Shown in pieces: positions 11,438-23,464 of a stretch of DNA of 64,000 nucleotides (positions within the stretch are counted from its first letter, which is position 1; every line of letters begins with the position of its first letter). The stretch lies in NCBI GenBank assembly GCA_930367215.1, contig OV884059.1, positions 24,452,945 through 24,516,944 of the forward strand, in the 5' to 3' direction. The notes below the pieces were generated by a model, which saw nothing but the letters and a program-made list of their open reading frames with translations, was not told the DNA's origin and searched no databases. The translations under genes were made by a program, and so were the position numbers. The stretch is from Pollenia angustigena. Its lineage: Eukaryota > Arthropoda > Insecta > Diptera > Polleniidae.

Positions 11438-12016
11438 AAAAAATTTTTTTTAAATTGTTTTTTACAATTTTTTTTATTCCGCAAAAATGTTTGCAGAAGT
11501 AACAGAAATCATGTGCTATTGTCTTCAAAAAAAATTTATGATATAGGGAAAATTGATCGTGATCGAACATAATACAGGTAGTACATATAAAAAAATTTTA
11601 TTAATGTTACACAATCAGAAAAACGTATAGCTACCCTGATTCATCCTTATCCGTTACACTACGTTCACACTAGCGTATTCTATAGTAGAATAAAGCGCTT
11701 ATACACGCGTTTACGCTAAACAGGTATATTGTGACTCCCACCTTAGAAGGGCTTTTTAATTTTGTTTGGTCTTTTTATTTTATCTGTTTTTATGACTCTA
11801 ATAATAGTCCATGACCCTATAGCTATGCAATGCGTTGTTAAATTTGTGTCAGGTATTTTATAGCATATAAAAAAAAGGATTTTAAGTTTTTTAATCCTTT
11901 TTATTCTACCTGTACTTGGTATGAAAAAAAGTATGAAAAGGTTTAAAGCAAGTGACATTCGGATGCAAACTCAGTGGATATAATATATCTGAGCAATAAC
12001 AACGTTTTTCATAAAC

Positions 12017-14059
12017 ATGGAGAGCTTCAGCTATAAAGAATTGGCCGGAGAGTATTTTAGAAACAAAAACGAGGAAGATGTTAAAAATTACATTCGAAAA
12101 AAAGGAAACTTAAATTCCTATAGCACTGAAATACAATCGGACTTAGAAAATAAATTATATGTTTTCATCAAACATTTAAAACAGCGATACAGGAAAGTTG
12201 ATTACAGCAAAGATAGATTTTATAAGAGCTTTGCAAACTGGTTAGAGAACGAACTTTCTGTCCAGATCGCTTCAGAAACTTAAAATCAAAACACACGTGG
12301 GAGACCACAAAAATCGCTGGACAACTGTAGCGATAGATCCAAGAGGCGGAAGCTTAAGGATATAAATGAAGAAATCGGATATGAAAATATTCAAGATACT
12401 TTCCTACATCAATTGCGATCACAGAAACAATTGACAAAAGTGGATATCATTGAAACAGTTGTTAAAGCTAGTCCATTGAGAACAAAACGGATTCTTAAAA
12501 GTATACCAACTCCAAGCGATGCAAAACAATTCACAAATGAGGAGGCATTAGCATTATTTCTAGATTTGAAATTAACAAAACAGCAATATATACAGCTCAG
12601 ATTGCGTGCGATTGAAAAAGGCTCAAATCTGTATCCAGCATATCATCACATAACATCTGCTAAAATGGACTGTTTGCCATTAAAGGACACTATTACAATC
12701 ACATCAATTTCGGCAGAGGTACAACTACAATCTCTACTTGATCACACATCCGAACGCTTGCTACAATCAATAAAAGGAAATGAGTTAAAGAAATATGGAA
12801 ACACAAAGTTAATTCTTTTTTGTAAATGAGGATGTGATGGTTCTTCCGGACAAAAACAATACAAACAAGTAGTATGTGAAAATATTTCGGACTCAGATAT
12901 GTTCATGGTATCATTTGTACCATTGCGATTAAAAAAGATTTTGGAAGATTCAGAGCCTTCGACAAGTACAACGCAAGCAAAGGATATTTGGAAAAATGAG
13001 ACACCATCTTCTACGAAATATTGCAGACCTATAAAATTTGAATTCAAAAAAGAAACTGATGATGCCATTAATAAAGAAGTTAGTGATATCAAGGCCCAAA
13101 TTGCAATGCTACAGCCATTACAGTTAGATTTAGATGGGCAGCAAATTGAAGTTAGCTACCAATTAGTGCTAACAATGATAGATGGAAAAGTAGGCCAGGC
13201 TTTGACTAACACGAAGGCTGCATCCAGCTGCATCATATGCCATGCAACATCAAGCCAATTAAACCAAGTCCCGACAAAATCATTAGATAATACTGATGCA
13301 TATGAATTTGGATTATCACCACTACATGCAAGAATACGACATATGGAACACATACTTAAAATCAGTTATGATTTGGATTTCGGATCTTCAGGATCAATAA
13401 GAAACAACGAAACCAACAAGGAGTTAAGAAGTTCAAAAAGGAAACATATTCAAGATGAGTATCGCAAATTTGGGTTGATTATAGATCAGCCGAAACAAGG
13501 GTCAGGCAATACAAATGATGGCAATACCGCAAGAAGATTCTTTTCAGATCCAGAAACAGCATCTGAAATAACAGGTGTTGATTTTAACCTAATTTTAAGA
13601 TTTAAAATAATCCTAGAAGTACTTGCGTGCAATGAAGAAATTGACTCTAGAAAATTTGGAGATTTTGCTAAGGAAACTGCAAAAATATATACAACCAAGT
13701 ACCCATGGAGAAATATGTCTGCTACAGTTCACAAAATCCTTTATCATGGAGAAGATGTCATTAAATATCAGTTGGTGCCACTTGGAGATGTATCAGAAGA
13801 AGCTCAGGAAAAAAGGAACAAGGATTACAGATTTTATAGAGAGCACAATACTAGAAAATTTTCACGAAATTCCACTAATGAAGATCTATTTAATATATTA
13901 TTGGCAACGTCAGATCCGTTTATCTCCAGTATTCGAAATCAATGGAAAGTGGAACATCGGGATTTAGATGAAGAAATCAAAAAACTACTTAAGAACAGAA
14001 ATAACACAGAACAAAATATGGAATATTTGCAATCAATCTTTCATTTAAATGAACAATAA
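12017..14059 (+). pseudogene. Transib transposase (RAG1-core-like), two in-frame stop codons
   Basis: The open segments 12017-12280, 12284-12826 and 12830-14056 share one reading frame and are broken only by TAA (12281-12283) and TGA (12827-12829), about 680 codons in total. The second stop sits directly before GCDGSSGQ, where the family usually has a tryptophan, so a TGG-to-TGA change is likely. The layout matches the RAG1/Transib core: first catalytic Asp in GCDGSSGQ (codon 274), second in MIDGKV (codon 389), a CIICHAT zinc-binding motif after it, RIRHMEH, NTNDGNTARRFF, a VHKILYHG motif, and the catalytic Glu in EEAQEKRNK (codon 598). All three acidic residues are present. A basic stretch (RSKRRKLK) follows the first stop. 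The start is the first ATG in frame. Readthrough is not expected, so this copy is probably inactive. Confidence 0.85.
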
Positions 14060-14635
14060 TTATAATTCATTAGATCTAAGACAGACATTGTATTATTAAA
14101 AAATAATAATAAACAGAAACTCACATTGTTACAAAAGCTATTAAAATCTATTGCTGCTATTATTCATACATTATCCACATATGTATGAAATGTTTTAATA
14201 AATAAGAATAAATAAGTGTAAACAAATTTGAAAGCAAAAAATTGTTTATTTTTCAGCAATAATAGCAAAATTTCCAGTGGATTTTACTATTTTTTTTTTA
14301 TGTTAAAATTTTTTTTATAGTAAGCATTTAATTTTTTGAGTGTCCCATTATTACAAAAAATGTTAATGATTATTATTTAAATCAAAAAATTACATTTTTA
14401 AATAATTAAAAGAATTAAAAAAAAACCATATTGCACGCTAAATTACAAAAAAAATTTAAAGTTCCACTTTGACCTTAAATTCCTCAATAACTACTCAACC
14501 GATTTTAATGAAATTTAAAGTGAAGAAAGTTTAAGAATCTAACTGTCGATTAAAAAATTCACTAAAATATCTCCTTCGGTTCAAAAGTTACAGATTTTTG
14601 GCCAATGAAAAACGATTTTCAGCCACTGTGTGGCG

Positions 14636-14905
14636 GCGACTGCCAGTTGATAATAATAAATAAATAAATAATTAATTTATATAAAAAAAAACTATATATT
14701 TTTCATTTATGTTCCACATTGTTTTAAAATCCATATTTATAAAACATTTGAGAATAACATTTGAAAGCAAGTGGGAAATAAATGCATTTCTCAATTGGAA
14801 AATAGTTTAACCATTTTGTTGAAAATGCTTTTTTTAAGTGATTTTCAAATTACTATCAAACGTTTGTGGTTTGAGAAAAGGTTTGATTTCAAATTGAAGT
14901 GAAAC
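14636..14905. other. Spacer between two transposons
   Basis: AT-rich; nothing identified. Confidence 0.5.
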
Positions 14906-16506
14906 CTTAAGGTTGAAGTACATAACACGCGTTAGTTCGTCGACGAGTATCTCGTGCGTTTTAAAACTTTAGCGCGTAAAAAATTGCAAGTTACACAACA
15001 CGCGTTACAAAAGCCATTCCTGTCAGCTGTTTTTAAAACCACTTCGGAAAATCAAATCTTGTAACGTTAATTTAACCGCCTTATACTCAATGCAAATGGT
15101 TGAAACTTTGCAGGCATGCATATTCCCGATGACAATACACGAATACATGGGTGTAGCCGGGATAAAATCTAAGGGGTGGGGGGAGAGCAAACATTTTTTT
15201 TTTTGGTAAAATGCTTTTTTGACCGCCTTTTACTCAATGCAAATGGATAAAACTTTGCAGGCATGCATATTCCCGATGACAATACACGAATACATGGGCG
15301 TAGCCAGGATAAAATCTAGGGGGGGGGGGGGGGGTGCAACATTTTGTTTAAATGTTCTTTTTTAAGAAAAGCGTTTCTTAAAAAATTTTTTTTTTTTAAA
15401 TGTTCTTATTTATTTGTTTACTTATTTATGCATTGAAAACGGGTGCACAAATATTCGTGTTTTGGCGGTTTTAGAGGGTTGGGTTAGTGGACTGTATGGT
15501 AAGGTGCAGGGCACTGCAAGTGTTGAAAATGACACCAATATCTGGTATAAATATAATTTCTCATATAAATGAGAAATTATTTGTTCGTTTGGGTTTGTAA
15601 TATGAGTTGGGACAAAATTGTAGAAATTAGTTTTAGGTTAGATATGGTAGAGTTACTGCGTGTATGTGTGTGAGCTCATCTTGATGGTATGTGTGTATAT
15701 GTTTGCGTGTAAAATGAATAGATGTAAGGTTAAATTTCAAATTAGGACAATTAATTTTATTGAGAAAATAATGAGAATTCAAATTACAAATTTATAAGAT
15801 TTGTGCAAGTTATAACTTTAATTAACTTCAAGTTTTATGTTATGGTTTTAAGGTTCATTATATATTTTCCAATTAAATAAAGTTTCAAGTTACTCAAGCA
15901 AAGTAAAATATGTAAGTGAAGTTAAACATTCTATGGCTCATATGAAGTAGCCTGGATTTCATCTTGTAATAATGTTTATAAACATTTCGAAATTAAATTA
16001 ATTCACAATAGTTATTCGTTACAGTTACTTTACGTTTCTAAATGGTTATTTTACAACTCATTGCAATCTTATTACAATTCAGTTAGAATTTCAAATTTAA
16101 GTTTAAAAATATTAAAATGACCACACCAAAGGTAATTCTATAAGTGAATAAATAAAAATTATAAAATTTTTAGTATAAAATTTAGAATTTTATACAACGG
16201 GTTCGAAAGTATATCAAGATTTTGTTATTTTATTGAATTTATTCTTTGTATGTTTTTTAAGCTCTTCAATAAGTCTTTCTTTCATGATTCACAAATTTGT
16301 TAAAATATTCTTTTTATTGTCAGCTGATTACTTGTCAAAAATACACAACGCGTTAAAAAGTTCGAAGTTAACCAACTTTCTGGCGCAAACGCGTCAAAAT
16401 ATTTTGCATGTAGCCTGTTCTATGAAAATACACTAGTTTAACTTTTTTTGACAGAAGACGACAGAGCGCGCGCGCACTAACGCGTGGTATGTACTTCTAC
16501 CTTAAG
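14906..16506. mobile_element. 1.6-kb inverted-repeat element with CTTAAGGT...ACGCGTTAGT ends
   Basis: The 31-bp segment 14906-14936 is inverted at 16476-16506 with two mismatches. CpG-containing ACGCGTTA motifs recur near both ends (about 15000 and about 16348), unusual in such AT-rich DNA. The interior contains the 148-bp duplication and G16 run. No transposase is recognisable and no target duplication was resolved, so it is probably non-autonomous. Confidence 0.6.
15074..15350. repeat. 148-bp direct duplication ending in G-rich tracts
   Basis: The unit 'accgcc...actcaatgcaaatgg' through 'gtagcc.ggataaaatcta' occurs at 15074 and 15222. The first copy ends in 'aggggtggggggag' and the second in an uninterrupted run of 16 G (15319-15334). 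Confidence 0.8.
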
Positions 16507-16700
16507 TGTTTGTTAGAGAAAGAAAATTGGCCTCACATATGCACATTTTTTGATTTATAAATACGAAAATAGTTTTGCATATTCGGAGTTATGAATACGC
16601 GTTGCTCTCTCTCTCCCTGTCTCATTACTTTATGAATGGGCTTTGATTAAAACGTTAGATTACAGTACCATAGACGACACTTAAGTCAATACAATATAGA

Positions 16701-17832
16701 CAGGGCTGGGCAGTATTTGAAATACAAAATACGTATTTGTATTTTAAATACATGATGCGCAAGTATTTTGTATTTTAAATAAATAGAAGTACCCAGCGGT
16801 AACTAGAATGAGTAAAGAGGCCTAATAGAAGGCCTTATTTAGCAGTCACAAGCAGTCAGAAGCCCTTCTCGCCGCATTCCATACTTATTTATTTTTTACA
16901 CAGGTAGTCATTGGGCGCAAGGCCTTCCACACTTCCTTTAAAAACAACATCGACCCCTTCCCAAAGAAGGGAATAAGGAAGGTCACTAAAAATAAAAAGT
17001 AAATAAAACTGAATACCTTCCTTTCTCCCTTCTCAAAGAAGGGAGTAGCGAATGTGTACTGAATATTTCAGAAGGTCTTATAAAAAGAAGTTTATACCTT
17101 CTAGAAGGCATACTTCTGAAGGCAGGATATCATGCGAAGCGAATCTTTTAGAAAGGAGTATAGAGGCCTCCAAAAAGGCCTGTCACTTGCGGTCCTTTCA
17201 ATATTTACCGCTGGGTAGTTTGTAGTTTGTATTTTAAATACATAAAAAAATGGGAGTATTTTGTATTTCAAAAACATAGTTTACAAAATATATTTTGTCA
17301 GTTTGTTGTTGTTGTTGTTTTCGTAGATATAGGGATGATGGTGAATCTAGGACTGCCATCGGCAAAATCAGGGCGCCGCGTTTTCTCTTTTCTCTTTTAT
17401 TATCTTGTATGCTCTTTCATTACGTACATGTGCACACATATTGCAGAGAATTTAACAACATTAACAACAACATATGTAAAATTCGTACAACGCATATAAT
17501 CGCAAAATGTAATAGTATAGGTTGCCGATGGCAGATCTAGGACATCAAATTTGGAGTTGGAGTTTGTCAGTTTCCTCGGTGACAAGAGCAAAAACATTAT
17601 CACTCTTGACAACTATCCAAATATAAAAAGAGTATTCATAGAATTAAATACAAGTTTGCGCTATAAAAATGGTGTGTTTCGTATTTTAAATACATACATG
17701 TACATGATGTGGAAGTATGTATTTTGTATTTGAAATACGTACAATAAATGGAAGTATTTGGTATTTTAAATACATAACCTGAAAGTATTTTGTATTTTAA
17801 ATACCGCAAACCATGTATTTTGCCAAACACTG
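16701..17832. mobile_element. hAT-like element packed with GTATTTTAAATAC motifs
   Basis: Ends CAGGGCTGGGCA and TGCCAAACACTG form an imperfect hAT terminal repeat. Flanking octamers AATATAGA (16693-16700) and AATATAGT (17833-17840) match at 7 of 8 positions. Near both ends, TATTTTAAATA or TATTTGAAATAC palindromes recur many times, a pattern expected of subterminal transposase-binding sites. No transposase remains. The MITE at 16792-17215 is nested inside. Confidence 0.65.
16792..17215. mobile_element. MITE with CCCAGCGGTAA ends and TA target duplication
   Basis: CCCAGCGGTAA at 16792 and the inverted TTACCGCTGGG ending at 17215 are flanked by TA (16790-16791 and 17216-17217). The interior is rich in AGGCCT and AAGGCC motifs. 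A related end (AGGCCTCC...ACCGCTGGG) is seen near 26430-26487. TA duplication suggests a Tc1/mariner-type element. It splits a run of GTATTTTAAATAC motifs of the surrounding hAT element. Confidence 0.7.
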
Positions 17833-17902
17833 AATATAGTACACTACTGTGTATGTCTATGAAGTACACTATTGTGAAAGCTATAGATAGAATCTTATGC
17901 CT

Positions 17903-18009
17903 GTATTCATAAAAACATTTCAAATTTAATAAAGGTTTACAAAACAAATTTTGTATGAATATTTTCTTGCATAAACGTTTGTTAAATTTAACAATCGCTT
18001 ATGGAATAC
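17903..18009. mobile_element. Short MITE with GTATTCATAAA ends
   Basis: GTATTCATAAAAAC at the left and the inverted near-match TTATGGAATAC at the right enclose TTAATAAAGGTTTACAAAAC. The same element, with another insertion in it, lies in the first intron of gene C (60767-60995). Confidence 0.55.
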
Positions 18010-20053
18010 GGGGATTAGTTTTCTGCATTTATGATCTTGCATTCAATATTATTATTACTACACAGGTTTAGTTGCCTTTGTCATGCCTTTCCTTTTTTAT
18101 AATTAAAATTTCACTAACTCTGAAAAGTAAAAACCGCAAATTAATTATATATTTTGAAATATTTATAAACTTTTCAAAACCAAGTTGACACTTAATGCAT
18201 TTCTGTCATTACTTGGAAGTATGTACTGGTTAATTTATGGCACATTAATGGGCTTTTTGTTTTTTTTTTTTTGAACCGCAATTTAGGAATAAATATTTCA
18301 ACAGAGTTGCATTAGTAATCACCACGTTTCTTATCAACATTCTCTAAAAACATTTCAAACGCATATAAAAAAACCAGCTCTAAAGAAAAAAAGCCTCGCA
18401 CCCTAATAAAAAAAAGAAGAAGATTCGTAAAATGGTAAATGTAACAAATATTTTATGATTTTTTTAGTGCAACAATTTACAAAAAAAAAAAGAGAAAAAA
18501 ATTATATGTAATAAGAAAAATTATTTACTTAAGTAAACTGTTATTGAAGGTTTTAAGGCACTCTTTGGCTCGCTCATTTACCGCAAATTACCTAAGCAGA
18601 CCAATAAAAATATCGTAAAATGAAAAGAAAAAAACTTATGAAAGAAACTAAAGCAGAGAACTAGTATATGAAGTCCTAACAAAAGTCACTAACTAATGGC
18701 TGGGTAATAAAACAGGAACATGGCTAAGGAGCAGCAAAACCTCTAAGAACTTTTTGCCATTTTTGCCTAAAACTTAACTTAACTTTTGTTAAATTCAAGT
18801 TTATTTAACAAAATTTATAGACGGTCATTTTGAGAGGTTGCCTTTTACATAGTTTGGACATTTTCTTATACAATAGATATATTTAATGGAAGTTTGTTCG
18901 TTCATGTTTAGCCCAAGTTATAAATTTCTTTTAAAATAAACCTCAACTTCTTCTTAATCTTAAGCCAAGTAAAAGACTTCTAAACAAACTCTTTTGTTTT
19001 GTTGGCCAAAAGAAACAAAAAAAAAAAAAACAAGTTATTCTTGGTAACTAAAAAAACCAAAAATTTATGCACATGTGGTAGGTTCATTGTTGGAAATTTG
19101 TTAGATGTAAAAGATTCTTGTGCATTTAATAATATTGTTTTTTTAAAATTGTTTTTTGTTGAAATAACAACAAATTCTTTAACATTATAAAAGCATTTTA
19201 ATCACCAACTATTTGCAAATAAAATAAGCCTCAGCCTTAAAGTATACTTTACAAAATAAAAATAAAAAAATAGGAGAACATAAAAATTCCCTTAAGATCA
19301 TGTTAGAGAGCTTTTGTTGCGGAGTATTTGAGCAACATGAATTTATTAAGTTTGTTTAGTAATTAGAACACCACTAAAGACACCTGAAACTTTTTTGTTT
19401 TTCAAGAAAAATTAAACGTAAAGAAACTTCTTCATCTACACAAAATTTTTGGTCCATTCCAAAGACCAAGAGTAATTCAAGTACTAATAAAACAACTAAC
19501 AACAACTACAATTAAAGCAATAAAATTAAATAAATTAAGGAGCAGGGAGAAAAATATTTTGATACTTGCTTGAACTTTTAACTAAATATAAGAACACAAA
19601 AATTATGCTTAGCCACAAATAAAGGTAAGGTCAAGAACAAAACTATAGATCTGAGAAAAGCTAAGGCCTTAGCTGGGATTAAAGCTAGACTATAGTCAAG
19701 GCTATCGACTAAACTTAAAGCCCGATTTCCGACCCAGCTAAATCCCTGTCCGTGAACTAGACAATACTATAGAGTCGATCATATGTTTAACTTAAGCTTG
19801 GATATTAAACTTTTCTTAAGAATATACGCAAAACTAGATAAAGGATTAAGCCATAGTCAAGGCTATCGGCCCATAGTTAGACCCGATTTTGAATAAAATT
19901 AATTTTTTGTACTGATTTTTACAATTTCAAGTTTGATGGGCTTTAAAAATATACTTTATGGTTTCAGACAACTTAAATCAATTTTTCAACTGATAAGGAC
20001 GTTAAAACTTCTCCTAACTTAACCATTGGGAAGTTGCAAATTAAACTGAATGG
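18010..20053. other. AT-rich intergenic DNA with a degenerate AGACTATAG tract
   Basis: No gene is seen. Between about 19640 and 19870 there are words such as CTATAGTCAAGGCTATCG, related to the degenerate CTATAGTCT tracts at 6.4-7.5, 22.5, 24.8, 30.2 and 31.6-32.9 kb. Confidence 0.45.
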
Positions 20054-20226
20054 GTCAATTACGGATAGCACACAAATAAAGTTGAGATGCCAGCAGCGAA
20101 AATAAGGGAACGCCGCTCATGCTTAAATATAAAAATTTTTTTTTATTTTATATTTAACATTAGCGGCGTTGCCTGATTTCGCTGCTGGCAACTAAACTTT
20201 AGTTCAAACGTCATCTGTAATCGCAC
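20054..20226. mobile_element. Hairpin MITE containing GCCAGCAGCGAAA
   Basis: The left arm (about 20055-20117) pairs with the right arm (about 20157-20225) through most of its length, including GCCAGCAGCGAAA and AACGCCGCT, leaving a small AT-rich loop. This is a near-complete foldback. Confidence 0.65.
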
Positions 20227-20473
20227 CATAAATTTATTACTTTTTAAAATATTGGAAACATATATTTTAGTGTGAATACTTTTTCCAATAATATTTATCG
20301 AGATCTAAGAGTACATCTGGCGCCATTTATTACAAGCTTTCGAAAATCTATATTAATTGATGAAAAACTTTTCTGAATAAGAAACCGTGTCTTTGGTTGA
20401 GAAGACTTTGCATTTTTTTGGATCACCAATATTTTAAATGGTATAATTTTTTTCTGAAATCAAATCTTTACAT

Positions 20474-20743
20474 CCCAGTAAAAACTTCGCCTACAAAATA
20501 ATGTGTTGAGTAATCAGAAAAACATGAAGGCACTACTTACAATTCAACTGAAAGAACCAATGAATTTTACAAGGGATGTCCCAAAATGAACGCATTTTAA
20601 AGTAAGTCATTATTTTTTTACTTAAATACATCCAGAAAAAGTAGTTATAGAAGTTGTTCTAGATGTAGTTGTAGAAGAAAGCTACTAAATAATGAGTTAA
20701 AGAAGCTATTCATTTTGAAAAAGTAAGCGAAGTTTTTACTGGG
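20474..20743. mobile_element. MITE with CCCAGTAAAAACTTCGC ends
   Basis: CCCAGTAAAAACTTCGC at 20474-20490 is inverted exactly at 20727-20743 (GCGAAGTTTTTACTGGG). The length is 270 bp and no coding capacity is seen. Confidence 0.65.
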
Positions 20744-21506
20744 ATTATTTGTCTTGAAACGAAAGAATTTCAAATTCCACCTGATCTACACCCATAAGAA
20801 ATTACTCACACTTAACCCACGACAGTAAAAATGACACCTAATTCGGGTAATTACCCACAAAGTGGCAACACTGCGCTAAATACATAACTTAACCACATTC
20901 AATCCCGAATTCGTACTTGAAATAAGCCGAAACTAAACTTAGAAGGAAAATTTTATTATGATAGATTTACTTACACGTTTTACACCTTACAGAATTTCAA
21001 TTATAAAACACCAGCATCATTCCTGATATGGTTTTAACTTTAAAACCTTAATGTTCATATTATACTGAAATTATGAACTTAATGAGAAGCAAGAGTTCTC
21101 AATTTTACATTTTAAACATGAAAATAATGTGTTTTCGTCTTGCTCTGTTGCTTTTGTTGTTTCTACACACAACAAGCAAATCGTTTTTTAACTACATGTG
21201 TGGTATTGTTGTAGTAGTCTACAAAAACGTTGAAAAGTTAAATGCGATTAAAACGCTTACTTTGTAAATTTACGCTCAGAGTGGCACTACCAATGAAAAG
21301 TTTATATTTTTTTTACTTGGTTTAGGAATTTTATTAACTTATTTTAAGGAATTCCGGGATTGATTTTCAAAAGTAATCCCATTAAGGGCTAAGTAACCAG
21401 GGCAAGTTAAACTCTCTTTTTGGTTTAAAATGTGTTTAAACCAACAAATCTATAAATCAGTAAACATATAAACTATCATTAAACGCATAAAATAAGACGT
21501 TTAAAC
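20744..21506. other. Intergenic spacer
   Basis: No gene is seen. Around 20970-21040 the minus strand resembles part of the five-copy repeat family (GATGCTGGTGTTTT...TCTGTAA...GTAAGTAAAT). Confidence 0.4.
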
Positions 21507-22044
21507 CAGTGTTCGAAAATAAACACTAAATATAGTCTTCTAATGTTCGGTTCGGTAGATTTGTGGAAAACACAAACGCTAATAGTGTTTGTGTATAAAA
21601 TCATTAAAAAAAAAACGTTTCCCTGTTAGTCATCCTTCGAACACAAAATTATTACTGTTTTTATCAAACTCAACAAAAGATGTGAACATTTAATTCCGTT
21701 CGGTTTTTTTTTTTTGAAAATCCACAAACTTCAATGTGTTCGGGTCGGCTCGTTAATGCTCGTCCCTTTTGGCTGGTTAAAAAAACATTTTTACAAAAAC
21801 AAAATACACACACGAAAAAAACATTATAGAACATTAAAATATAATGTTTGTCTACAGTATCACTACAATTGTTCTGTTTTTTACCGAAGAACCAAACATT
21901 ATATAATGTTCGGTTCTTTCTTGAAAATAGTTTCGAACGATATTAAGGTTTGTGTATGTCTACACAATCACTAAAAAAAATAGATATCGTTCCTGGGTGT
22001 GTGAGCCGAACGTTAAATAATGTACTGTTTATTTTCGAACGCTG
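21507..22044. mobile_element. hAT-type non-autonomous element with perfect 8-bp target duplication
   Basis: CAGTGTTCGAAAATAAACA at the left pairs with the inverted end CAGCGTTCGAAAATAAACA. Octamers GTTTAAAC at 21499-21506 and 22045-22052 are identical. Repeated GTTCGG and AATGTTCG words occur inside near both ends. The ORF at 21714-21974 is incidental. Confidence 0.75.
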
Positions 22045-22131
22045 GTTTAAACTACTAATGTAGACCATTTAAATTTTACAAAATTTATCGTAGTGCTGCC
22101 ACATGTTATTTTTTTTTAACTACATAACTTT

Positions 22132-22440
22132 ACTACTGATAGAAAAATGCATCTTATATTGATGAACATTGTGAATTGTGACATCAATGTTGTTACAAAT
22201 GGCATCAATGAACCAAAAACTGACATGAAACCAATGACGAACGTCATCATACAATTTTGTCTTATTTAATGCGTCATCTATGCTATGACTACAGTGTGTT
22301 TTCTAAACATTATTTTCATGTTCAAAAAGTAAAATAATAAGCAAAAATTCTCATTTTCTATACGTTTAAATTATAAAAGTTAAATACATCAAATTTTCAA
22401 AGTAGAAGAATGATTACGAAAACCATATCGGCATAATTGA
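22132..22440 (+). repeat. Copy 1 of the TGATGACA-type dispersed repeat (partial)
   Basis: It starts ACTGATAGAAAAATGCATC and continues with 'gacatcaatgttgttacaaatggcatcaatga' and 'attttcatgttcaaaaagtaaaataataagc'. It is homologous to 61353-62087 but stops before the second half. Confidence 0.65.
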
Positions 22441-22479
22441 AAGTTCTTCTGTAGCATGTGGCTAGAATATTGACAAGAT

Positions 22480-22680
22480 GTTAGACCTATAGGTCTGTAG
22501 GTCTATAGGCTAGAGAGTATACTAAGCTAAGACTGAAGCTTAGACTATAAGGAAGACTATAGATTAGACTAAAAAGCTATACATAAATTACTCTATAGGC
22601 ATGGCTATAGACTGGACTATATGCAAGATTGTAGGCTGGACTAAAGATGAGACTACAATACTAAAAATTTTACTATACAG
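22480..22680. repeat. Degenerate CTATAGG/AGACTATA tract
   Basis: Imperfect repeats of 'agactatag', 'ctataggcta' and 'ggtctatagg' with no fixed period. Confidence 0.6.
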
Positions 22681-22697
22681 ATTAAGGAGCATATAGA

Positions 22698-23307
22698 CGA
22701 CATGTTTTTGTCATCTGACATGTCAAATTTCCCACTGCAAAACACATACATGTCGTGTGTTACCTTTTTAACTTTGTTTCTGTAAAAGTCAGACGCAAAG
22801 TCATCTGACAAAATTTCAATTATAGCGTGCTCTATTTTCTTCTGACAAACCATCTGACATCAGAAATCTATGCGGGGAAGAAACTGGCAGCGGCGTCAAC
22901 TATTGACGGAATCATTAGCCGGCTGAAGTTAATATTTTACAATACCAAGATATGTATGCTCATCTCACCATTGAATAGAATTTATGTAAATATATACATA
23001 CAAACCGTTTAATTATAAAATTCTAAATTGGTATCTTTAAAATAAAAGAAAAAATGTTAAGATAGCTAAATTATTTTACGGCGCAAATAAATATTTTCGT
23101 GGCGGCAGCAAGCTATTTTGAAACCGAGAACTACTTTGGTTTCTGCAATAACAATGCGAAAAAAAAAACAGAGACAATGTCAGAAGCAAATTACATGTAC
23201 GTTTGTGACCGAATATTATAAACCTTATGTAAAACAGCAATTTTGACAGACATAAACAATTACATGTGACTTGAAAATTTGACATGTCAGATGACAAATA
23301 CATGTCG
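22698..23307. mobile_element. Foldback element with ACGACATGT...CATCTGACATGTCAA arms
   Basis: CGACATGTTTTTGTCATCTG from 22698 continuing to ACATGTCAAATTT is inverted in the segment ending at about 23307. The arm is about 37 bp, nearly perfect. GTCATCTGAC occurs again inside near 22799 and 22850. Confidence 0.6.
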
Positions 23308-23464
23308 TGTACGGGCGCCTTTAGACTACAAGACTATAGACTCGTCTATAAATTAGACTACACAGAAAGAAAAAACTCTTACTAAATTTAAGTTTTTTCT
23401 TCTTACTTTAGTACGAGTCGTACTCAAAAATTTAAGTACGGATAACACTTAAAAGTACTTAAAA

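Larger units (their letters stand above)
10566..14630 (+). mobile_element. Transib (RAG1-related) DNA transposon, nearly full length
   Basis: The termini are inverted repeats of about 38 bp with about six mismatches (10566-10603 and 14593-14630). The right end, read inward, starts CACAGTG, identical to the V(D)J recombination heptamer; the left end starts CACAGGG. A perfect 5-bp GC-rich target duplication TGGCG flanks it at 10561-10565 and 14631-14635, as is characteristic of Transib. The interior holds a transposase on the plus strand (12017-14059) and a three-copy tandem repeat of about 197 bp in the 5' half. The 4.07-kb length is plausible for an autonomous element of this superfamily. Only two nonsense codons separate it from an open transposase frame, so the insertion is fairly young. 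Confidence 0.88.

Noticed and set aside
12742..13092. Minus-strand ORF of 116 codons
   Set aside because: Antisense shadow of the Transib transposase.
21714..21974. 86-codon ORF
   Set aside because: Inside the hAT-type element with perfect 8-bp flanks; composition is that of the repeat.
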